Positions 33,468 through 45,865 of a DNA stretch of 64,000 bases are shown here, piece after piece (the first letter of the stretch is position 1; each line of letters starts with the position of its first letter). The stretch spans positions 2,976,001-3,040,000 of the forward strand of contig JAZARR010000187.1 of the NCBI GenBank assembly GCA_037389465.1, read 5' to 3'. The stretch comes from Baylisascaris procyonis (Eukaryota; Nematoda; Chromadorea; Rhabditida; Ascarididae). Below the pieces are notes generated by a model that did not search any database, was not told where the DNA came from, and was given only the letters and a program-made list of their open reading frames with translations. A program made the position numbers and the translations under genes.

Positions 33468-34385
33468 CTTTAATTATTTTCATTTTAAGAAACATATTTG
33501 AATATTTTAAAATATTTTATAATATTCTGAATTATCCGAAAAAAAATCTAAAACATTTTAAAATGTGGTTAATTTTGATTTGGTTATCTTAATATACATG
33601 CCTCCTCTTAGATTGGAGATAAATTCTTCATATTTGCTAACGGTTTTTTTAACGGATGAAATAAAATGACGCCTAAAAATAGAGAAGTTGAATTTAAGAT
33701 TTATGCAATTTGATTGAAAAGTTCGATAAACTTGAAACCGATAACATATAGAAAGAAAAATGTGAAATATGAACTACTAGATTTTCATTTGTTTTATTCA
33801 AATTTATGCAATTTTTTTTTTTCATCAGCGAACTGAAGAGATTTTTTCATCTCAAATCAATGAATGGATAATTTTTATTGTTATGGATATGACATCTTTA
33901 AAAAAAATTAGATGAAACTGCTTGAAAGATTGTATTGAATGTCTTTAAATGCAAGGTGATGCTAACATTTACTATATGAATTTCATTTCTATGTACTTTT
34001 ATCGCTGAAAAAGATCCGCAATATTCTATTCGATAAGAGAAGGAAAATTGACGAGAATCGGTCATGAAAAAAAAAATTTAGAAGAAGAAATTTTCAATAT
34101 TCAGGAATTTTCAATCAATAGATAAATGAAAAGAAAATTTATTGAGAGGAAAATTTGAAAATTTCATGATTGCAGTATAATTCTCGATAATGTTTGCTTG
34201 AACGATAATCTGTCTTCGATTGGATTACGTTGGAAAATATCCAAAAAAAAAATGAAATTCAAGCTTAAAAATTTTGAAAATTAGCAATTTTTTATTTTTT
34301 ATGAGAAATGAAAAAGGTTTTTTTTCGGTAATTTTTTCTTTTCTCCGACTCGCTGCTTGAATAAACATAGTACTTATACACTTAC

Positions 34386-34519
34386 CTCGATAACCTCACG
34401 CCAAGGTTGCATTTCAAAAAAATGCATATAAGGAGATAAGCTGAGTACAACACGAAATATTTTTTGTGAATTATCCTCATTGCAATTATCTTCATCGTCA
34501 CTTAATGAACTCAAAGATT
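34386..34519 (-). CDS. Candidate exon with the best splice sites (SPYMHFFEMQPWREVIE)
   Basis: A consensus acceptor (CCATTTCAG) and a consensus donor (ATCGAG/GTAAGT) bound 44 open codons, phase 1 to 0. The peptide begins with an acidic serine-rich run (SLSSLSDDEDNCNEDN) and continues IFRVVLSLSPYMHFFEMQ. This is the single strongest piece of evidence for a minus-strand gene here. No family is recognised. Confidence 0.6.
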
Positions 34520-36323
34520 CTGAAATGGCATCATCGAATTATTGAAATTTTTTCGATTGTTATAGTCATTTTTTTCATCATTGTTTTCCAAATTCTTTGG
34601 TTTGTTGCCAACAATAAATGCGGTTTTTTTTTTTTTTGTTTACATTAGACATTTTCAGATGAAACCATTGTGATTTGTAAATTTAGGAAATTCACATGTT
34701 TTTTTTTTTCTGCTTAGTTATATTCTTTTATTGCAAGTGATGGTCTCTATTACTAGATTCTCTCATTCAAAAAATCCCCAATAAAAAAAGGTATTCGTTC
34801 AGTGGTAATAGATCTTTATATAGTCGATCATCAAATTTGGCTATAAATAGGTATTATAATCTTAATTATTCATATCAATATTCCTATATCGCTCTTTGTT
34901 TAAATTTCTAATCGAATTGCAAATCGAATATTGAAATAAAAATGAAAAATTATCGCATAATAATATGAGTAGAATTATTTTAATGCGCGTTTCATATTTC
35001 AATGCGTAAATATCTATGAAACACAATTCGATCGTCAATTAAATATAACAATTTCTTCTAAGTTGATAAGTGAGAAAACCCTTATGGTCTATGCTAGCAA
35101 ATAAAATAATCATTGAAGCGAGCGAGCATTGTTACACGCCTATTGAAATCGATGCGTTATTAATTTGAGAGCTCTTTTTCATATAGAAGTTAGCTAGGCA
35201 TTCAAATGTTCTTTCAATCGTCTATTTTCATTTCCAACTTTTTTTTTTTTGATTATGAAATAAATTTGATTCATTGCATAAAATTTAGCATATTTTTAGA
35301 CAATTGAAAATGTTGCAAAAAAAATTAGCTTTTTATAAAAATTAACATTTACATAATTTTCTTATTCTGAAGGGGTTTTTTTTTCGCTCAGTAGAGACTC
35401 AAGGACTTAAAATTTAAAAACGCCAGCATTTTCGATGTATAAAAATTATCCTGTTCAAGTTAGTTTCTATGAAAATCCGCCTATTTCATATGTGAAAAAA
35501 AAAAATCGGTTCACTTATTTCAATTCGTTTCTATCGATTAAAAGCGATTCAGATATTTTTTTTTTTATTTTACGACAAACTTGGAGGATTAAATCGCATT
35601 TATTAATTGGCAATTATATAATTTCCCTAAGTTCCATATATAATGAATATTTGCAAAAAAAGTAAATAATGCAATTTTATGAAAATTTTTGAAGAATTCT
35701 AGTTATTCGTTCGTCTTTCATCGATATCAATTTTCACGACTGTTCGAACAATCTCGAGAATGTTTTTTCTGCACTCACTTTACACATTGAAATAGGAGCC
35801 TTAACATATGACAGTTGGCTTGCGATAATTTCATTCTTTGGAGTTAACCAACGATAAACAGCTATCGCCAAATCTTATCTATTAATATATTTAATTTGCA
35901 TCATTTAAATGCTATATTTCTTTCTTTTAATACTAATTTATTGACTTGTTAATACTGAATGGGCATTGTTTTAATTGTTTCAAGAGCAATATTTAGTGTT
36001 TTCTCGTTCATACATCAACCCACTTTAAGTAGATATGCTCTCGTTCACTATAGCGAATGAAATTTTTCATTTCTCATTTAATCACAATATGTAAATTTTT
36101 CATTAAGATCGATAAGTTTTATAATTTAAGGTGGAAAAATTATGGAAGATTAGAATCGATAAGCACGGCTCAAATCTAGAGTTTGATAGCGTTTAGCTGT
36201 TTGAACGATAAGGGCAGTAGCTTGAAATTTGAAAGCAAAAATTCAAGTGATTATTTAAAATCATGGTTATTGCTGCTTATAGAAAGGAAAATGAAACTAT
36301 TTATATGCACTATTGCAAGACAC

Positions 36324-36413
36324 GTCTCGTAATTCCCAAACACGTTTTGTCTGCCCAAATCTGGGAAGCTGGCTTGTAATTAAAGCTCGTTTTTACCCTT
36401 TGGCTGGGATTAG
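36324..36413 (-). CDS. Candidate exon (YKPASQIWADKTCLG)
   Basis: The acceptor TTTCCATACAG opens a frame that stays open for 34 codons; a donor AGAC/GTGTCT gives 29 full codons, phase 1 to 1. Contains VKTSFNYKPASQIWADKTC. The donor is weak and was chosen with the phase in mind. Confidence 0.38.
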
Positions 36414-37424
36414 CTGTATGGAAAGTTTTCAAGTGATTGAATCATTAATGACTTGGCTCAGTTGTTGTAAGATACGAAGCCACTCTTTTTATTTACTTAT
36501 TCGTAGTGAATTTTATTATTCCGCAAATTGAAAATCTGCATATTTCGATATACACTCGAATTCTAAGATTTTTTGAGAGATGATATTTGCATATTTAACG
36601 TTGTGCGATTATTTTAAACAAAAGAGCGATTTTATTGATCGTAATCGTGGAAAATTTTGTGATTTTAAAATAAATTACAGCTTCCTCTTGCATTGAAATT
36701 GTCCGTTGCTAAGATTCATTTAAGAACTGAATATATTATTCACTTCATAGATGTCTTTTTTGTTTAATATCACTTTTCAGTCGATGAAAGGATCCTATAT
36801 GTGAACACATTGCAGACATTTAGTAAATGTTCAATGCTATCACCTGCTCAATATGCTGGCTCATCTGATGATAAATAATTGCGGTAATGAGGGAACTTTA
36901 TGATATATGAATAAGAGCAAAAAAAAAAAAATCAGCAGCCGATAAGAGTTAAGTCATAAAAAAAGAGGAAACGTTATAAATCTTTTCTATTTCACTTAGA
37001 ACAAAGAATTTTTCAGAATTTTCTGAGAAAAAGGAATTTCAACTTATAAAATGCTCGTTTATTTAGTATACAATATATTTAGTATTCGTTGTGATCTCAT
37101 TTGCCGTTATAGTTGACTATTTTCTAGATGACATATGCCAACAAATAAATATACGTAGATGTTAGAATTCATTGATGTGATGAGGTGAAATTTATTTCTA
37201 ATCCAGTTGTTTAGATATCCAAAATAACATTTATGTCAGAAATCGCTTGTTGGATTTTTTCTTCCGCCATTTTAATTTCGAATTTTTTTTTTTCAATTTT
37301 TTTTCTTCATTATATTCCTAAATTCTTTGCTCTACCATCCTTTTCCATTCGCCGTCTTATCTCCATCCTAATCTTTCCCATTCATTGATGCTTTGATTAC
37401 TTTGTTAAACGTTTGTTGATTCAC

Positions 37425-37491
37425 CGTTTAGCCATTTGCATATTTCATTTGCATATTTGATCAGCAAGTTTCGCATCGATTGAATAATATG
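37425..37491 (-). CDS. Candidate exon (RNLLIKYANEICKWLN)
   Basis: Twenty-two codons plus one base, from TTAACTAAG to AACG/GTGAAT, phase 0 to 1, joining in phase to the exon at 36413. The peptide IIQSMRNLLIKYANEICKWL looks like an amphipathic helix. Confidence 0.42.
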
Positions 37492-37853
37492 CTTAGTTAA
37501 GTGAAAGTAACGCTGAAATGAGTTTTTACTGAATTATATGAATTTATCTTTTTTAAAATATTTATATAATTATATTCAAAATGTATTATCAATTTTATCT
37601 ATTGTTATTTTTTTGTTTTCGAATATTTATTTATTCTCAAAGCTAGTTGTCTTTCTTTATTGTTAGCAAATTATCGAATATTGTTAAGCAATATATGATA
37701 TCAATAATATTTAATACATTTCATTAAGTTCATGTTGAAAAAATTTCCTTAAAATCTGTTTGTTTCTATTTCCTCGCTCATTGTTGTCAATCGCTCCTCA
37801 TCCAAGCTCTTCTATCTTCCCATCTCCTTTTCATGCTCAATTTTCCCTTCTAC

Positions 37854-37902
37854 CTCGATCACCCTCAACTTCAAAGCAACGCAAAAGCGTTTCTTTTATT
37901 GG
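37854..37902 (-). CDS. Candidate short exon (PIKETLLRCFEVEGD)
   Basis: After TTCCTTATAG, 16 open codons run to GATCGAG/GTAGAA (phase 1). An earlier donor at GAA/GTTGAG (exon end 37870) would give phase 0 and fit the next exon. The choice is unresolved. Confidence 0.3.
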
Positions 37903-38446
37903 CTATAAGGAATATTGAAATAATATTGATATGAAGTAGAGAGATGTCGATTGTTTAAGCTCATTAAAGAAATATTTTAGCTATGATTTGTGCAAATGAC
38001 TAGAAAAGATAATACGATTGAAACGGTTGGATGAACTTTTTAAACAAATTACAGACGTCAATCATATGACACATTAGCGCAAGCAGAAATGTCAGAAAAT
38101 TTTTGAAAGTTTGAAATTATTATTTAAAGAAAAGATCTCTGATAAGTTGAGAACACCTAGAGAAGCGAGAAAAAAAAAAGATTTAGTATAATGAAATGAA
38201 ATATATCAAACTAATTTAAATATTTTTGCGGCGAAAAAAATTTACATATCAGTCGACTATTTTATATTTTCTGCTAAGTGAGTGATAATTTCTATCGAAT
38301 ATTCATTGGTGCAGGTGCTGAATAAAACAACAATAATAACAATAGTAATAGCGATAAGTTTAGTCAACAGTTCCAAGGGGGCAGTATTTCCTCGACTTAT
38401 TCCTCTCTCTCCCATCCTTCTAAATTTGTTATCCCAGTTTTATGCA

Positions 38447-38690
38447 TCATTCGTGAATTCGCTCATAAATGTCAAATACGTCATTTTCTTTGATCGACAA
38501 ACCGTCCACCGACGTTACTCTCAATGCGTACCAACCCCATCTGCTGCCAAGGTCTCCTTGGCTGAGAAATAGTTTTTTTCCTCATCTATCGGGCCTCTTC
38601 GCGCCGAATCGTTTCCCGGCGAGGTTTTGTGAGGATGATTGCTTCTTCGATGAAAATTCTCTCTTCTTCATAGAGTTTAGTATTTTATTT
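38447..38690 (-). CDS. GC-rich coding-like island, reading frame ambiguous
   Basis: About 200 bp are far richer in GC than the flanks. An acceptor CTATTTCTCAG opens a frame at 38561 (RWGWYALRVTSVDGLSIKEN) with a donor GAC/GTATTT (exon end 38480, phase 2 to 0) or a TGA at 38447. The same frame upstream of the acceptor reads from an ATG (MKKREFSSKKQSSSQ) and is stopped once by a TGA. A second frame is also open for 49 codons (DSARRGPIDEEKNYFSAKE). Only one frame can be right; I favour the first. Confidence 0.35.
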
Positions 38691-40237
38691 ATTAAAAAGG
38701 ATCGTTTAATTATAGTAAACTTGAGAACATTGTATAATTTTTATTTTATTCTCTATTTTTTTAAAATTTCATTTTGTATAATTTTATTTCATTTATTCTA
38801 TTTCAACTTATCAGATATGCTCATTAGAGTGCTGCATTTCTTGAACGCTCAATGATTTAAATGTTTTCTATAGAAAACCTTTGAAAGAGATGGGAATTGA
38901 CCATTAGGTTGAATAACGAGTGTGCTTTCTTTGATTTAGTTCTTAAACTGTAAAAGAGGCAAGAGACTCATTTAATGCAATTGCATATCTATGTCACATT
39001 ACCCTTCCCTACCCTGTTGAATGAGTTAAAAAAAGTTTTTTTTTTTCTATTAAATAGTTATTAATTCTCAAATTACAAAAATTCTTATATTTACAATTTT
39101 TTTCAACATTTTCAATTTGAATTTTATGCATAATTCTCGCATTATTTATGAAAACGTATTCCTAAATTTTTTTTTAGGAGTTTGCAGTATGAATTATAAC
39201 GGATATTAGCGCAATTGTTATATTATATTTTCCAAGAAATAAAGTAAATCAGTGTTTCGAGGTAGTTGTCATATTCTACGATTTTCCGTTTTGAATTATT
39301 CTTCATTTTTGATAGTTTATTTAATTCACCTGTAAGAATGAGTGAAAAACCTCTAAGTTACCTTGAATTAGTCTTTAGGGTATAACCTGTTTACGATACA
39401 AACATAAGAGAGCTAGCGAAATCAGTTTGCAAGTAGGGAAGCATTTGTGATATGCAAAATGCAACTGTTAAAAATTGTTTTTCACTGGTTTATTCAAGCA
39501 CAATAAACTTCCATTGAATTGTAGATCAAGTGTGATGCTCGTTTTCTTTATCCTTTTCCTTCCCACACGTCTTTTCCACTTATTTCTGCAACTATTGTAA
39601 TTTTAAACAACTTGGGATATCTTCAACTGGGCTCTTTTCATAGCGCTATAAGATTATCAGTATTTTTATCCATAAAACTTGCTAGAGTTTAGTAATTTTT
39701 GTGAATAGAAAACAAAGATTAAACACCTAAAAGAAGAGAATCTTCATATGAAACTTCACATGGAGTTTATCTTTATTTTAATGCTTTTCATGTTGATGCG
39801 TTCTTTCTATATATAAGCGATGAAAAGTGAAATTTTATCGATAAGGGATAATCGATAATTGTTGTTGATAATCTCATTGATAGTGATAAATAATTTTACA
39901 ATTGGAAATTGATAAAATGCTAATTGCACATTTTTTTCATCGTATTAAGTATATTATATACTAACGTTGAATACTTTGTTATTATACCATATATTATTGT
40001 ATTAAATTATCAAATTATTATATTATTATATTATTACGTTCTTATATTATTATATTATTATTGTTGATTATTATATTCTTTCATGGCGAATAAAGAAAAT
40101 CGTAGAGCTGATAATGAAATTTGCATAATAGAATTTAGTAATCGAAAAAAATAAACAAAATAATCGAAGAGAATGAGATTGGAGTGGATAATAAAATATT
40201 GTTGTTTGTTTTATGTATATAAATATAGATCGTGCAC

Positions 40238-40241
<4 letters not shown>

Positions 40242-40330
<89 letters not shown>
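40242..40330. repeat. (TA)n microsatellite
   Basis: About 44 TA units. It produces a spurious tyrosine-isoleucine ORF on the minus strand. Confidence 0.98.
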
Positions 40331-40332
<2 letters not shown>

Positions 40333-40409
40333 GTTTTGTATGAGTGCACTCAAAAACTTTAGTTTGCTCCTCTGCGATAGAAACTCAGCTCAATAAACGA
40401 CTTGAATGA

Positions 40410-40600
40410 AAGATCGATCGATTAAACGTTCGATGAGAACATATAACTTAAAGCGCTGAAATATTAGCGATCAAAAGATCGCTAGCTATTACGTAAGATT
40501 CGCGGGATCAACAACACTGAGTGGATCAAATTCCAAGCATACGTTCACTTGGTCGTCGATCTAAAGTGCTGGTCGATCACATTACGAGGTGATCACTCTA
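40410..40600. other. GATC-rich island
   Basis: GATC occurs about nine times in under 200 bp, including GATCGATCGATT and a hairpin AGCGATC-AAAA-GATCGCT (40468-40485). No coding is supported. Confidence 0.6.
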
Positions 40601-40903
40601 CAAAAGTTTTTTTTTTATTCGCGCCAATGTGGCAATATATAAGTAATGTTTCGATGTGTTGAGTGGTTCTTGTTTACGATGTCACTTGTATCATCTCGTT
40701 TCTTCGTTATCTCGTTCGTTGTTCGTCAGTAAAATGGAGAAATATTTTACGCCGAATATTTGCTTTTACTGATTTTGCATTTTTAATTGTTTCAATTTTT
40801 GAAACTATTAAATGATGATTGATAGTTACTTTTGCCTATATGAAATATTGAGATGCAATGTTTTTTTTTTGATATTTGCATATAATATTTAATATTCTTG
40901 TAC

Positions 40904-41026
40904 TTGCATATTTTAAAGAGTAATTAGCTAATTTAGAGGCGATTCTTTCTTGAAACTTCTCTAAATAGGGCGTATTATAGCCAAGAACGGCGATGGTCAA
41001 TGATATCTCCTCAACACTTTTGTAGA
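40904..41026 (-). CDS. Candidate exon cut by the tandem-repeat boundary (LGYNTPYLEKFQERI)
   Basis: The acceptor TTCCCTTTATAG and donor GCAA/GTACAA bound 40 codons plus three bases, phase 1 to 1. The peptide SVEEISLTIAVLGYNTPYLE continues as KFQERIASKLANYSLKYA. Base 40953, the left end of repeat unit 1, lies within it, so only this copy is whole. The copies in units 2 and 3 lose everything after EKF. Confidence 0.5.
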
Positions 41027-42670
41027 CTATAAAGGGAACAAATATATTATCATTATTTTTCTTATATGGATATCCATTTTTCATGACCATTCATATCCAC
41101 CATAGATTTTTTCACGATCGGACCTCTCATGATGTTTTATAAGCTCTATTACCTATGCTAGCGTTTTATAAGAAAGCTATGCAAATTTCTTTTTGAAAAT
41201 TGACGAAAGTCGATGCTAGTTAGATTTGTAATGGCCAGCCACTAAATACCTTTCTAGTAATTCATATAGAGGTTCATTTGAATATATAATTAGGGATCAT
41301 CCAGTTGCTCGCTTATCATGTTGTTAAGCCGGCTAATGAGCACTAAATTAAATTTCAATATGAGTTCGACATTCTTTAATGCGCATCAGTTTTGGTGTTG
41401 CAGTACTAGTTACGCTCTCATACTTCAGTACCGATCATCTTCTTGTAATTCAGTACCATTGATACTTTGGTAGTTTAGTACCAATACTACTGGAATTATT
41501 TCTAGAATCACTAAAATTATTTCTAGAATTGATTTCCAATTATATTTAAAAATTTTGCATATATTCCTCAAGAGCAATTCAACAAATCTTATAGAATGCG
41601 ATAAATAGTGAATAGATTTTTTTGTTTTCATAATTGAAAACGAATTCGTCAAAACCACATAATCAGAAAATTTTATTTGGTGCAGATGAATGTTTTTTTT
41701 TACTAAAGGCATAATTTTTGGAGTTTCTTTTTACGGTCATAGAACCATATGAGAATATTTCACCGATTTAAAACTAAAAAAAATTGAAGTTTTGGCTTTT
41801 TGCCTAGTTTTATACTTTATAGAGGGAAATTTTTTTGAAAATTTTCTTATAAATTTTCGAAAAATTCATACTGACAGCAATTGAGACATTTTTGGCGAAA
41901 ATTTTTACTATTATATTTAAAGTATTTGGGATAAAATTAATGAAATTTTCTTATATATGCATTAGGATGCGGAAAATATGAAATTTATACCGATATTGAT
42001 AGTAAATTTCAGATGAACTCTTCGTTTTGCTCTGGATTTTTTTCAATGCAAAAAAAAAACCACTGAATCGAAAATGGGATTTTATTTCTCGAAAGAAACT
42101 TTGTTTACTGGAATCCTTCTTCTAATCAGTGATAACATCAATAATGTTTATAACAATGGCAACTATAGTAATAGAAGTAATAGTAATGATAATGACGGCA
42201 GTGATAATAAGTAGTTCTAATAAAAGTAATAAAGTAATAGCCTATAATAACCAGCAAATATCGCTTTAATTTTTCATTTCTGAAAGAAATATATATCGTT
42301 TTTAGCATTTAATAAGGTTCAATATCCGTTTTAATTACAAGGTTTTATCTATTATTCACTAGTAACAATAATATTAGTACCATGCGAGTGTATTTGTAAA
42401 ACTACAACACCATAAGTACTAGCAGATAACATTCAACGAACTATTGAGATTATCAGTGATTTGTTGTTCATAGCAATAGCTAATTGTTTCGAAATAAAAC
42501 GACTATTGTCAAATTTCAAATGAATTCAGCAAACAAAGAAATAAATGGAGCAAACGGCTCATTGTTTTATTCAACAAAAATTATCTCGAAACATTTCGTT
42601 TAGAAGCAGCTTTTAGTTGAAAGAGTTCATAGAAATGTGACATATCAGCTGGCACTATTCAACGAAATAC

Positions 42671-42701
42671 CATATGTTGAGGAATTAATAGTAGATGACT
42701 T
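42671..42701 (-). CDS. Candidate micro-exon (KSSTINSSTY), unit 1 copy
   Basis: A strong acceptor (CTATATATACAG) is followed by 10 codons plus one base to TATG/GTATTT, phase 0 to 1. It bridges the phases of its neighbours. Copies are at 45428-45458 and 48185-48215. Confidence 0.2.
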
Positions 42702-42780
42702 CTGTATATATAGTAGAAAAAAAAGAGGGATGAACGAAGTTTTAATATTACACATTGTTGTTTACGGCGCGCTATGTTAC

Positions 42781-42918
42781 TTGCAGAAAAAAATGTTCAC
42801 AAATAGGAAATTCTAGCGGGCCATTTGGTCGAATCGAATGAACACATTTGAGTTCCGTCGACTCTATCCATTTCAATCTTAGTGGCTTCACACCATCTTG
42901 AGTTCTTCGTTCAATGTT
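42781..42918 (-). CDS. Candidate exon (KPLRLKWIESTELKC), unit 1 copy
   Basis: Forty-six codons, phase 0 to 0, ending at CTGCAA/GTAACA. Contains KPLRLKWIESTELKCVHSIR and GPLEFPICEHFFLQ. The acceptor (GTTGCAAAG) is weak; others nearby would change the first residues only. Confidence 0.48.
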
Positions 42919-42993
42919 CTTTGCAACTTTCCTTCACGGTATTTGTTCGCTAATAATTTCTTAGCCATATATAGCCTTAGATTGGGTTTACAC

Positions 42994-43108
42994 CAACTTT
43001 GGCCTATAATCCCAAATAATTCGACTCAAAGAAGCAATTAACTCTGCTTGATTCATTGCAGGTGGTCGAAAAATAAAAGCATTGAATTGACGTTGTATTA
43101 AGTTTACG
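42994..43108 (-). CDS. Candidate exon (RQFNAFIFRPPAMNQ), unit 1 copy
   Basis: Thirty-eight codons after ATCATTGAAG, ending at AAGTTG/GTGTAA, phase 2 to 0. The peptide includes RQFNAFIFRPPAMNQAELIA and LSRIIWDYRPKL. It is separated from the next exon by an intron of about 75 bp, so the two look like one ordered coding block. The family is not recognised. Confidence 0.52.
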
Positions 43109-43708
43109 CTTCAATGATAGTTGTTAGTGAAAAACTATAGCAATAGTGCTAGCTATATTGCTCTAGGTGTTATGTTATGCATTTGAAAAATGCTAGTCTC
43201 ATTGTGATTTAAGTGAATTTTCGTAGATTCATTCTTTTATTTTCGAGCAATAAATTTGCGCTTATCATCCTTTTTTTATTTTTTTAAATTCTGTTTCTTA
43301 ATCTGTTGATGTCTCCTAATGATTTTCTTCTTGTATCGAATGAATATCGCCATTTTAGCCTTCTTACTGAACGCATTATCTTTCCTTCTTCTTCCTCACT
43401 TTTTCTATTACTTCCTCCTTTTTAGCATATTACCGCCAACTTTTATGGGAGTTTAAGAATTTCCATGTTCGCCGATTAGGCAAAATTCCATCTGAAATGA
43501 TTACTAAAAGAGATATTTATAATTAAATCTATTAATAGAAGTGTACTTATAACTCTTGTCAAAATGTAATGATAGTCGAATATAACGTAGAGTGTCACTT
43601 TTTTAAATTGACTTGATGATGAATTGAAACATTGAGATGAGGAGATAAGGAATGAACCTGATATTATTAGCCGTTTAATTTCACTTGAAGTTAATATTCT
43701 CAAGAAAG

Positions 43709-43782
43709 AAACTTCTCTAAATAGGGCGTATTATAGCCAAGAACGGCGATGGTCAATGATATCTCCTCAACACTTTTGTAGA
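43709..43782 (-). pseudogene. Truncated copy of the exon at 40904-41026
   Basis: The exon starts as in unit 1 but after EKF runs into the right end of unit 1 and meets a TGA three codons later. Transcripts including it would end here. Confidence 0.5.
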
Positions 43783-45537
43783 CTATAAAGGGAACAAATA
43801 TATTATCATTATTTTTCTTATATGGATATCCATTTTTCATGACCATTCATATCCACCATAGATTTTTTCACGATCGGACCTCTCATGATGTTTTATAAGC
43901 TCTATTACCTATGCTAGCGTTTTATAAGAAAGCTATGCAAATTTCTTTTTGAAAATTGACGAAAGTCGATGCTAGTTAGATTTGTAATGGCCAGCCACTA
44001 AATACCTTTCTAGTAATTCATATAGAGGTTCATTTGAATATATAATTAGGGATCATCCAGTTGCTCGCTTATCATGTTGTTAAGCCGGCTAATGAGCACT
44101 AAATTAAATTTCAATATGAGTTCGACATTCTTTAATGCGCATCAGTTTTGGTGTTGCAGTACTAGTTACGCTCTCATACTTCAGTACCGATCATCTTCTT
44201 GTAATTCAGTACCATTGATACTTTGGTAGTTTAGTACCAATACTACTGGAATTATTTCTAGAATCACTAAAATTATTTCTAGAATTGATTTCCAATTATA
44301 TTTAAAAATTTTGCATATATTCCTCAAGAGCAATTCAACAAATCTTATAGAATGCGATAAATAGTGAATAGATTTTTTTGTTTTCATAATTGAAAACGAA
44401 TTCGTCAAAACCACATAATCAGAAAATTTTATTTGGTGCAGATGAATGTTTTTTTTTACTAAAGGCATAATTTTTGGAGTTTCTTTTTACGGTCATAGAA
44501 CCATATGAGAATATTTCACCGATTTAAAACTAAAAAAAATTGAAGTTTTGGCTTTTTGCCTAGTTTTATACTTTATAGAGGGAAATTTTTTTTGAAAATT
44601 TTCTTATAAATTTTCGAAAAATTCATACTGACAGCAATTGAGACATTTTTGGCGAAAATTTTTACTATTATATTTAAAGTATTTGGGATAAAATTAATGA
44701 AATTTTCTTATATATGCATTAGGATGCGGAAAATATGAAATTTATACCGATATTGATAGTAAATTTCAGATGAACTCTTCGTTTTGCTCTGGATTTTTTT
44801 CAATGCAAAAAAAAAACCACTGAATCGAAAATGGGATTTTATTTCTCGAAAGAAACTTTGTTTACTGGAATCCTTCTTCTAATCAGTGATAACATCAATA
44901 ATGTTTATAACAATGGCAACTATAGTAATAGAAGTAATAGTAATGATAATGACGGCAGTGATAATAAGTAGTTCTAATAAAAGTAATAAAGTAATAGCCT
45001 ATAATAACCAGCAAATATCGCTTTAATTTTTCATTTCTGAAAGAAATATATATCGTTTTTAGCATTTAATAAGGTTCAATATCCGTTTTAATTACAAGGT
45101 TTTATCTATTATTCACTAGTAACAATAATATTAGTACCATGCGAGTGTATTTGTAAAACTACAACACCATAAGTACTAGCAGATAACATTCAACGAACTA
45201 TTGAGATTATCAGTGATTTGTTGTTCATAGCAATAGCTAATTGTTTCGAAATGAAACGACTATTGTCAAATTTCAAATGAATTCAGCAAACAAAGAAATA
45301 AATGGAGCAAACGGCTCATTGTTTTATTCAACAAAAATTATCTCGAAACATTTCGTTTAGAAGCAGCTTTTAGTTGAAAGAGTTCATAGAAATGTGACAT
45401 ATCAGCTGGCACTATTCAACGAAATACCATATGTTGAGGAATTAATAGTAGATGACTTCTGTATATATAGTAGAAAAAAAAGAGGGATGAACGAAGTTTT
45501 AATATTACACATTGTTGTTTACGGCGCGCTATGTTAC

Positions 45538-45675
45538 TTGCAGAAAAAAATGTTCACAAATAGGAAATTCTAGCGGGCCATTTGGTCGAATCGAATGAAC
45601 ACATTTGAGTTCCGTCGACTCTATCCATTTCAATCTTAGTGGCTTCACACCATCTTGAGTTCTTCGTTCAATGTT
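45538..45675 (-). CDS. Candidate exon (KPLRLKWIESTELKC), unit 2 copy
   Basis: Identical in sequence to 42781-42918. Confidence 0.42.
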
Positions 45676-45750
45676 CTTTGCAACTTTCCTTCACGGTATT
45701 TGTTCGCTAATAATTTCTTAGCCATATATAGCCTTAGATTGGGTTTACAC

Positions 45751-45865
45751 CAACTTTGGCCTATAATCCCAAATAATTCGACTCAAAGAAGCAATTAACT
45801 CTGCTTGATTCATTGCAGGTGGTCGAAAAATAAAAGCATTGAATTGACGTTGTATTAAGTTTACG
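45751..45865 (-). CDS. Candidate exon (RQFNAFIFRPPAMNQ), unit 2 copy
   Basis: Identical in sequence to 42994-43108. Confidence 0.45.

Larger units (their letters stand above)
40953..43708. repeat. Tandem repeat unit 1 (2,756 bp)
   Basis: First of three nearly identical units in 40953-49222. Relative to units 2 and 3 it lacks one T in the T-run near 41830. It holds candidate exons 42994-43108, 42781-42918 and 42671-42701 and most of 40904-41026. The identical 95-codon ORF seen in each unit (41425-41712 minus here) gains no support from its repetition, since the whole unit is copied. Confidence 0.99.

Noticed and set aside
40071..40349. 92-codon ORF made largely of tyrosine-isoleucine repeats
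   Set aside because: It is a translation of the TA microsatellite; the same holds for the ORFs at 51080-51341.
41425..41712. 95-codon minus ORF found three times
   Set aside because: It recurs only because the whole 2.76-kb unit is copied. Its composition is AT-driven and I see no clear splice support, so repetition is not evidence of coding.
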